64,000 nucleotides of DNA, taken from assembly GCA_019009955.1 (NCBI GenBank), contig CM032233.1, positions 90,943,501-91,007,500 of the forward strand, written 5' to 3'. Below, piece by piece: positions 57,835 to 64,000 of this stretch. The notes below the pieces were generated by a model. The model saw only the letters and a program-made list of their open reading frames with translations. It made no database searches and was not told the DNA's origin. The stretch comes from Riptortus pedestris (Eukaryota > Arthropoda > Insecta > Hemiptera > Alydidae). Both the position numbers and the translations under genes were made by a program. The stretch's first letter is position 1; every line of letters starts with the position of its first letter.

Positions 57835-58735
57835 TATAGAAAATGATCTGATGTGTGTGAGTGCATCATTATCTATTTACTTGTATACAACCATTTCTTC
57901 TTCCGCTGCCCTATGTATAGCCACATCAGGAATGCATACATCTCCAAACATATTAATCCTACTGATTCACCAAATACACAGCTCAAGCAATTGTTCACAA
58001 TAGAAGACAAATCTAAGGCCTTTGATATCTATAAATTTGTTATTAATGCCCTTAAAGTACGAGCTTTCATAATGTTTGATTGATTTATCACTTCCAACAC
58101 AAGTTGTAAATATTTCATTTATTATTATAATTATTTATATATTTTATTTATCTATTTATTTTTCATAATTAATGTTGTGCCTTCGGAACTGATTGATGAT
58201 TTAGAAGAACTGTCTCTTTATTTTGTATATTATTATAAATATATTTTTATTATATTTACTTATTATTATAATTTCATTTTATTATATTATTATTTTTTCT
58301 TTATTTATTTATTTTTCTTTAATATAAGCAGATTAATGAAATTTTATGTTCTTCTTTATTTTATTTTCTTTCTTTCTATTTCTTTATTCTTTATTCTTTA
58401 TTTTTATTTTTGTTTCTATTAAATTAAGATTAATTATGTATCAAATTTGAAGATCACCCAATGTTGAGTAAGCTATTTTTACTATAATGTAACTCTTTGT
58501 TTATTGATGTACTAATTATAGCCAAATTATTTATTTTATCAATCACCAATATTATATGTATTACTTTAGAGAAGTATTGTACCTAGCTATGTGTTTTAAT
58601 TTTTCTTCTTTCTTTTTTTTTTTCTTTTCTTTTTTTCTCTCTCTTTTTTTATTTATTTTTTTTTGTAAATATTCGGACCCCCTGTAAAAAGTTTATACTT
58701 AAATACAGAATTTTTATCTATCTATCTAGTTGTAT
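57835..58735 (+). pseudogene. LINE ORF2 last exon-like end with 3' tail
   Basis: The frame 57853-58083 contains NHFFFRCPMYSHIRNAYISK, the H...C part of the ORF2 zinc knuckle followed by the usual ...YxxxRxxYI segment, and ends RAFIMFD. A 650-bp AT-rich trailer follows, with the tail TTTTATCTATCTATCTAG at 58717-58735. Architecture and tail agree with the LINE end at 50933-52074, but the sequences differ. Confidence 0.65.
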
Positions 58736-58739
58736 ACAA

Positions 58740-59080
58740 ACAGTCTATATAATCGTAGTAAAACATTGAATGACATTATATATTCCTACCACTTTACTTC
58801 TCATCTAGGTTACCACCTCGAAGAATATTTTCTCACTGAAGCATGTTTCTGGAGTCAATAACTCCATCATCACTCAAACCCCGACAATCATACTTGGCGC
58901 GATCCCAACACAAACTCATAGGACACCACTGGAGGAGAATAATTTTTCATTTTAACCCTCACCGCCCTAAAATTCACACATAGCATATATTATTCTGTTG
59001 GTGAATGACCCTATAGACATTTCAATTTTAGGTTGACCCATTATGGTTCAACAGTTCTTTAAAAACATGTTTTTAAATAT
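58740..59080. other. No recognised feature
   Basis: Short spacer between a LINE end and a family A copy. Confidence 0.4.
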
Positions 59081-59082
59081 CC

Positions 59083-59524
59083 ACGTCCGTCACGTATATG
59101 CCTTTATCTCAAGACGTAAAAGTTCAATGAGAACAATATTTTGTATTTAGGCTTCAAATAAAGTGCTTCATAATATAACAGCTTATTTTTAATATTGCAT
59201 GAGTAGGAGTAGAGGTTTACTATAGGACGAAATTAAAAAATGCAGATATCTCGGTTAATATTCAAGATAGCAGATAAACAACGTATATAAGAATATTTAT
59301 AGAACATTAAATTTGCAATAGGATTGATTCTATATATTTTTTTCGATCAGACGTATTGCAACGGAAATATTTGGAATTTTCGAAAATGTCTCCTCTAAAT
59401 CCCCCCTCCCTCTGGTCAGATGTCAGCCGTTAATGAACTTGATCTTTATTTTTATATAAAACGTTTAAATATGGAGTTTGGTTACGATTACGCAAATATT
59501 GTGACAGCTAGATCGTTATCAGAC

Positions 59525-59588
<64 letters not shown>

Positions 59589-60255
59589 TAGCTCAGATAC
59601 CCGGCTTCGCCCGGGAATTCATTTGAGGCTGGATGGTGATGGTATTTTTTTGGCAAAGCTTTACTTTGCACAATATTTTGACATTTACCCATCCCAGAGT
59701 TTAGGGTTAATACCCGTCATTTCTGTGAATTTGTTAATAATAACATTAATTTTTTATGTAAGACTTCACTGTCCTCCATATTGTCAAATTTCCCGTTTCC
59801 TGTGCATTATGCATAGATGTAAATTATTAAGGACAAAATATTATAATAATATATTATAATTTGAAATAATTTTTCCAGTTGAGGTACCTGGTACTTCATA
59901 TTGAAAAGAATTGTTGAGCAAATTTCTCTAAATAACAAAATATTCAACTTTTGTTATCTGCATAATTGCCAAAAATGCATTAGGAAACGAAATATTGCTA
60001 TTTTATTTCAGCCCTCCCTTATAACCCCCACTCCGGTACGTCTCAGAGAATATTAACATAGCCTAAAGTCTAAGTTGGGTTAGTAGTAACATACATACCA
60101 AGTTTCATAAAATTCGGTTCAGCCGTTTATGCGTGAAAAGTTAACAAACAAACAGACACCAAAGAAACAAAATGCAGTTATGGTGTCTATGACATGTGAA
60201 ACGGAAAGTTATCGTGAAATTTCGCGAAAAAAATCAATGTAAAGACAGAGGTTAC

Positions 60256-60301
<46 letters not shown>

Positions 60302-60412
60302 TTTTGAATGGACCTCATTTTCGTCATCTCCTGCGTAGGATCGTTGGACATTTGAAGAAATTTTTCGAAAACAGCGTCATGAGTACGACCTCAATAGCTG
60401 ATTTCCTGCTAA
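59083..60412 (-). repeat. Family A copy split by a Helitron-like element
   Basis: Worn 3' end (CACGTCCGTCACGTATATGC), short module, body to 59510, TA tract 59521-59587, a Helitron-like element, TA tract 60260-60299, then head (GGACCTCATTTTCGTCATCT to AATAGCTGATTTCCTGCT). Both sides of the insertion are in register. Confidence 0.85.
59588..60259 (-). mobile_element. Helitron-like element 5
   Basis: CTAG at 59588-59591, then 8 nt, then the hairpin CCCGG-CTTCGC-CCGGG (59600-59615). On the minus strand this is hairpin, spacer, CTAG, T. The body carries AACTTTTGTTATCTGCATAA and ATTCGGTTCAGCCGTTTATG. The other end merges with TA repeats after GGTTACAATTTTA. At about 670 bp it is shorter than element 4 by internal deletion. 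Confidence 0.68.
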
Positions 60413-60429
60413 AAACCAAATTTTCAATA

Positions 60430-60870
60430 AGATAAGTTATATAATCCTTTTCGGCCCGACTCTTAATATACAGAGATTTATTTCATATATTTATTGGACT
60501 GACTTTTTTTCGTTCTTCGTTATTTCCTTTCTTCCCATTACTTGATTATGTAAATACAAAGCTCAAGTTCTCTGAAAATGATTTAAATATAGCTCTGAAT
60601 AGCTAATGAATGACTTAATAGGTCGTTGCATTGAAACAAAAAAGAAAGATCGTGGGAAAAAAGTTAACATGGGCACTTTGCAAATTCATATGGGAGTGGC
60701 AAGCATGAATTGATTAATTATATTCAATTTTCATTTATATTGCGTAAGAAGGAATAAGGCGCGAGTTGTCCTTTGCTTGCCTCTATACTGGTTATTTAAA
60801 TTTTACTGTTCCTGTTGTTATGTATATTTTATTATTATAGCGTAAAACTGTTCTGGTTAATTAGTAGTTA
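60430..60870. other. No recognised feature
   Basis: AT-rich spacer. A weak minus-strand family A trace (CGGCCCGACTCTTAATATAC) occurs at 60452-60471. Confidence 0.4.
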
Positions 60871-60875
60871 TTCTT

Positions 60876-61009
60876 TAGCAGATTTCCTTTAAAAAAATCA
60901 GCTATTGAGGTTGTGCTCATCAGGCGATTTCCGACAAATATCTTCAAATTGCCATCAATCCTACATAAAGATGACGAAAATAAGGTTCGTTCAATCTTAA
61001 TAATGAAAT

Positions 61010-61049
<40 letters not shown>

Positions 61050-61052
61050 CAT
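60876..61052 (+). repeat. Family A head and TA tract, cut by a LINE end
   Basis: AGCAGATTTCCTTTAAAAAA, GCTATTGAGGTTGTGCTCAT, GATGACGAAAATAAGG, then (TA)n at 61013-61044. The LINE remnant begins at once after the microsatellite. No body follows. Confidence 0.75.
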
Positions 61053-61056
61053 ATAT

Positions 61057-61790
61057 AGTTTGCGTACATCATTTTAAAAGACGGCAATATTATACTGGTA
61101 GAACAATACAGACTATCACCACAATGTACAAACAATCAAGCGGAAAACCATGCAATTACTGAGGTACTCAAAACATTGCATGACATTTCATGTGACCGAG
61201 AGACTAGTATAATCTACAAGGACAGAAAAATTAACATAGACCGCATTTTCAATAACGAAAACCATAGTGAACAGATCAGAAGATTAATTACACTATGTAG
61301 ACTGACAAAATGTAATAGTGGCAACAGCATGGATAAAAGGACACTCGGGAAATTTAGGAAATGATACAGCAGACCAACTTGCAAAGAGAGCTTCAAGAGA
61401 CGAATCAATACCTATTACATACTCGTAACTAACTAAACAGACCATTAAAACTCTTTTGATACACTAATCTTATAAAATGGGACGAAAAATGGACAAACGC
61501 TCCTAAAGGACAACAACTACATAAATACATATCTACTAAATATCAGAGACAAAAAATAACACTTAGCAATTCTAAACAAGTACAATTTATATCAGGACAT
61601 GGACTTACAAAAAGTTACTTGTACAAATTTAAACTAACAAACACAAATACATGCAAATGTGACAATGAGACTGAACAGACGTATGACCTCCTCTTATACG
61701 ACTGTACAGTGCTCGACGGACCAAGAACAAAACTCATCATTCAACAAGGGATTTAATGCATTTATACAAGAATTGGACACCATTTTGTAG
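61057..61790 (+). pseudogene. LINE ORF2 remnant: RNase H and zinc-knuckle region
   Basis: The frame at 61110 reads LSPQCTNNQAENHAITEVLK, the CTNNQAEYxAI motif of the RNase H domain. After a frameshift near 61317, WIKGHSGNLGNDTADQLAKR gives the WxxGHSGxxGNxxAD end of the same domain. Then YKFKLTNTNTCKCDNETEQT with LLLYDC (61640-61700) is the CxC...C finger. The acidic residues of RNase H are partly retained, but the frame is broken. Confidence 0.7.
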
Positions 61791-62000
61791 ATCTACACCT
61801 ACTGTTTATATAAATATGTAACGTTTACACATGTTTTTTTTTATTGTTTCTATATAGTTTATAATTATTGTATACGACTTATTATTACGTAATTATTGAA
61901 ATGTGTGCAGTATTCAAAGGATAAAGCTCACAAAATTTAAATGAATTCCTACGTTAGAGGGATACTTTGTGTGGAAAACAGGAAAATGTATATACTGCTT
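61791..62000. other. Possible LINE trailer
   Basis: AT-rich sequence after the LINE remnant, with TTTTTTTTTATTG. No clear tail. Confidence 0.3.
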
Positions 62001-62002
62001 TA

Positions 62003-62115
62003 AACGACATCATTTTCGTCATATACAAGGTAGCAAGGACATTTGAAGAAATTTCTCAAAATTCTTAGCAGGAGTGCAGCGTCAACCACTTATTTCCTTA
62101 AGGGAAATCTGCTAA
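62003..62115 (-). repeat. Family A head
   Basis: CATCATTTTCGTCATATACA, GGACATTTGAAGAAATTTCT and TTCCTTAAGGGAAATCTGCT are a complete minus-strand head without a body. Confidence 0.7.
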
Positions 62116-62139
62116 AATGGCCACCCATAAACGAAAATT

Positions 62140-62430
62140 CAATACGTCTACAGATTCCAATAGAGAAACTATGTACGAATCTTCTGAGTTGGTATTCTGG
62201 CAGGTGAAAGCGGCTTCTAATGTAGGTAGGATGAAAGAATTGGCTACGCTTCCACAGTAACAATTTATTAAAACGGCAGAGCGCTTTCGATGCAGTGCAT
62301 CATCGTCAGTGCCCGAAGGTCTTGGATGTTGGCCTGACGGCTCTTGGATCTGGTCTGGCTGTATGTACGAATCGTTGATTCACCAATAACTCAAAACCAC
62401 TAATCTGAAAGGGTCCCTGGTAAAGGGTCC
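62140..62430 (-). mobile_element. Retroelement-end fragment with hammerhead-like core
   Basis: The minus strand of 62285-62309 reads CTGACGA, T, then a perfect 5-bp stem GATGC/GCATC, then GAAA, the order of the hammerhead core. Downstream, GCGCTCTGCCGTTTTAATAA follows. A 23-nt piece at 62182-62204 also occurs inverted at 16384-16406. A Penelope-like origin is possible but no protein trace supports it. Confidence 0.45.
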
Positions 62431-62491
62431 GAATTTATAGAAAAATTATTTCTTATTCATTCACTTTATTAAAATTCTTAAATGTTCTATA

Positions 62492-62600
62492 TACATAATT
62501 TTAGTCATCTCCTAGATAGGGTCGATGGACATTTCATTTTAGAAAATCTTGCCATGAGCATAACCTCAATAGCTGATTTCCCTTAAGGAAAATTTGATAA
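62492..62600 (-). repeat. Family A head
   Basis: TTTTAGTCATCTCCTAGATA, GGTCGATGGACATTTC and AGCTGATTTCCCTTAAGGAA form another isolated head, 380 bp from the one before. Confidence 0.7.
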
Positions 62601-62900
62601 CAAAGATCATCCACGATTAGGATGTTTGAGTTTAATAATGTAAGGGCAGATTGTGTATTATTATTATATGGTCTTTGAGCGAGGGCTTGAAGGGTTGTAG
62701 GCTTAGGGCTGTATGCACCTTAATCCTGTGCATACTCATCGCTGCATCTAATCTCTCGGTCCAGCCCCCATCCTCTACAAAGCTTTTTTATACCATCACT
62801 TAGCCTTTAAAACAGATTTTTTACTCCTTTAACCTAATACGTTTTGAGACTCAAAAGAAATCAACGATTCAAGGAAAATATTTATCTTTTAACAATCTAT
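62601..62900. other. No recognised feature
   Basis: Moderate-GC spacer (GGCTTAGGGCTGTATGCACC). No coding trace. Confidence 0.4.
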
Positions 62901-62904
62901 TACT

Positions 62905-63074
62905 AAATTTTGTTTGATCGTTACCTATCTCGTTAATTATTTTTTTTTTTAAGGAAAAATCAAGAACAAGTTCATTAAAGGTGGAACGTGTAAAATCAGA
63001 CTAGTTGTCCTTGAAGTTTAAGGGGAGGTTCAAATCGGAAAATGGAAATATCTCTGTTACTGTATGTCAGATCT
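62905..63074 (+). repeat. Family A body fragment
   Basis: GATCGTTACCTATCTCG, then TTAAGGGGAGGTTC and AATATCTCTGTTACTGTATG. It is oriented opposite to, and abuts the 3' end of, the complete copy at 63075, giving a tail-facing junction. Confidence 0.55.
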
Positions 63075-63684
63075 AAAAAGTCCGTCACGCAGGAGCTGCG
63101 TAAACTAAGCAGATTTCCCAAGTGAAGTTATACAATAGCAAATTTTCATACGAGAGCCGAACAGTTACGGCAAAGGGCCGAACTAGCTTTTGGGGGTAAT
63201 TCAGTCGTCCGTTATCGGCCCAAATTGAATAAAAATGCAAATATCTCGGTTTATATTCAAGATAGAGAATAAATGTGAAGAACAACATTTATAGTAAATT
63301 TAATTTGCAATAAGATTGGTCCTATACAAATTTTTGATCCGACGTATGTTAACGGAGATATTTCGAATTCCCCCCCCCCTCCCACTGGCCCAATTTTAGC
63401 CATTAACGAATTTGGTCTGTCTTTTTGCATAAAACGTTTAAATATCGAGTATGGTAACGATCAAACAAAAAATTGCGACAGCTAGAGCGTAAACAGACAT
63501 ATATATATATATATTTATATATATATATATATATATATATCTATATATCTATATATATATATATATTTCTTCGGAACTTATTTTCGTCTTCATCTGGCTA
63601 GGATAGATGGACATTTGAAGAAATTTTACGAAAATCTCATCATGAGTACGACCTCATTAGCTGATTTCAATTCAGCATCTGCTA
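63075..63684 (-). repeat. Family A complete copy, GC-richer module
   Basis: Clean 3' end (AAAAAGTCCGTCACGCAGGA, then AAGCAGATTTCCC), GC-richer module (GAGCCGAACAGTTACGG), body, compound TA slot at 63500-63566, and a head ending in a broken palindrome (GCTGATTTCAATTCAGCATC). In both length and layout it matches 30334-30927 and 44278-44968. Confidence 0.88.
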
Positions 63685-63689
63685 CAAAA

Positions 63690-64000
63690 AGATCATTAGT
63701 TATCTCACCTAGGCGTGGGATATTAGGTTAACGCAGTGCCTGGGTTTTGGTCACACTATAGGGGACGTGTGAAGTGAGTGAGTGAGTTACACTTGATCTC
63801 TATGTAGTGGGCCGGCTGCAAATAGAGGCTGCATGAATGGGGAGTGTTTAATCGGCTATTGCCTATTTGGGTGGAATCAGCAGCGGGCCACCCCTCGCCC
63901 AGTCATCTATAAATGTAAACTAGCCCTTTATGTATTGCTTAACCTCTGCCCTTAACACCCCACTTCCTCATCCACTCTACACTACACCTTTCCTACCCTC
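63690..64000. other. No recognised feature
   Basis: GC-richer sequence (GGGCCGGCTGCAAATAGAGG) running to the window edge. It could be the edge of a repeat that continues outside. No gene is supported. Confidence 0.4.

Noticed and set aside
58177..58422. An 81-codon frame rich in Phe, Tyr and Ile as a membrane protein
   Set aside because: It is the translation of a T/A-rich LINE trailer; the hydrophobic look follows from base composition.

Overview
This is AT-rich animal nuclear DNA, most likely from an insect or another arthropod. It holds long dinucleotide microsatellites, fragments of non-LTR retrotransposons of several kinds (R2-like, Jockey-like, RNase H-bearing), a piggyBac-type transposon, a mariner deletion derivative, Helitron-like elements, a solo LTR and a tRNA-derived SINE. 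There are no operons, no closely packed genes and no host gene that I can recognise. The order cannot be fixed from the sequence alone.

The dominant component is one dispersed repeat, called family A here, present in about 40 full or partial copies on both strands and covering roughly a third of the window. A complete copy is 0.6-1.0 kb. It has (i) a head of about 120 bp that opens with a 20-nt palindrome, GATTTCCCTTAAGGGAAATC; (ii) a microsatellite slot, usually (TA)n; (iii) a body of about 350 bp; (iv) one of several alternative 3' modules; and (v) a 3' end made of GGGAAATCTGCT, a short hairpin and GACGGACTTTTT. Good complete copies lie at 17248-17876, 23100-23754, 30334-30927, 32135-33164, 35063-35669, 42703-43725, 44278-44968 (plus strand) and 56739-57784, 63075-63684 (minus strand). 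I do not recognise the family.

Region by region. 0-9 kb: degenerate family A pieces, a solo LTR inside a family A microsatellite, a 31-bp minisatellite. 9-16 kb: a 325-bp direct duplication, two Helitron-like elements in inverted orientation (one carrying a nested mariner derivative), an inverted-repeat element. 17-27 kb: family A in series. 27.2-30.3 kb: a family A copy split by a piggyBac element (intact ends, TTAA duplications, truncated transposase), a SINE fragment and an R2-like LINE end. 30-36 kb: more family A, a LINE remnant, a complete SINE with a 9-bp target duplication. 36-39 kb: mostly low-repeat AT-rich DNA with one R2-like end. 39-46 kb: family A copies, CT/GA/CA arrays and an inverted duplication spanning 3.7 kb. 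47-53 kb: family A interrupted by an RNase H LINE end, a Jockey-like LINE and another LINE C-terminus, then a hairpin element and a Helitron. 54-64 kb: minus-strand family A copies, a possible hAT relic, LINE ends and a Helitron inside another family A copy.

The only long protein frames are transposon proteins or their remains. No feature looks like a functional host gene, so there is no pathway to reconstruct. What can be reconstructed is insertion history: family A first, then LTR, Helitron, LINE, SINE and piggyBac copies inside it, often at its TA tract.
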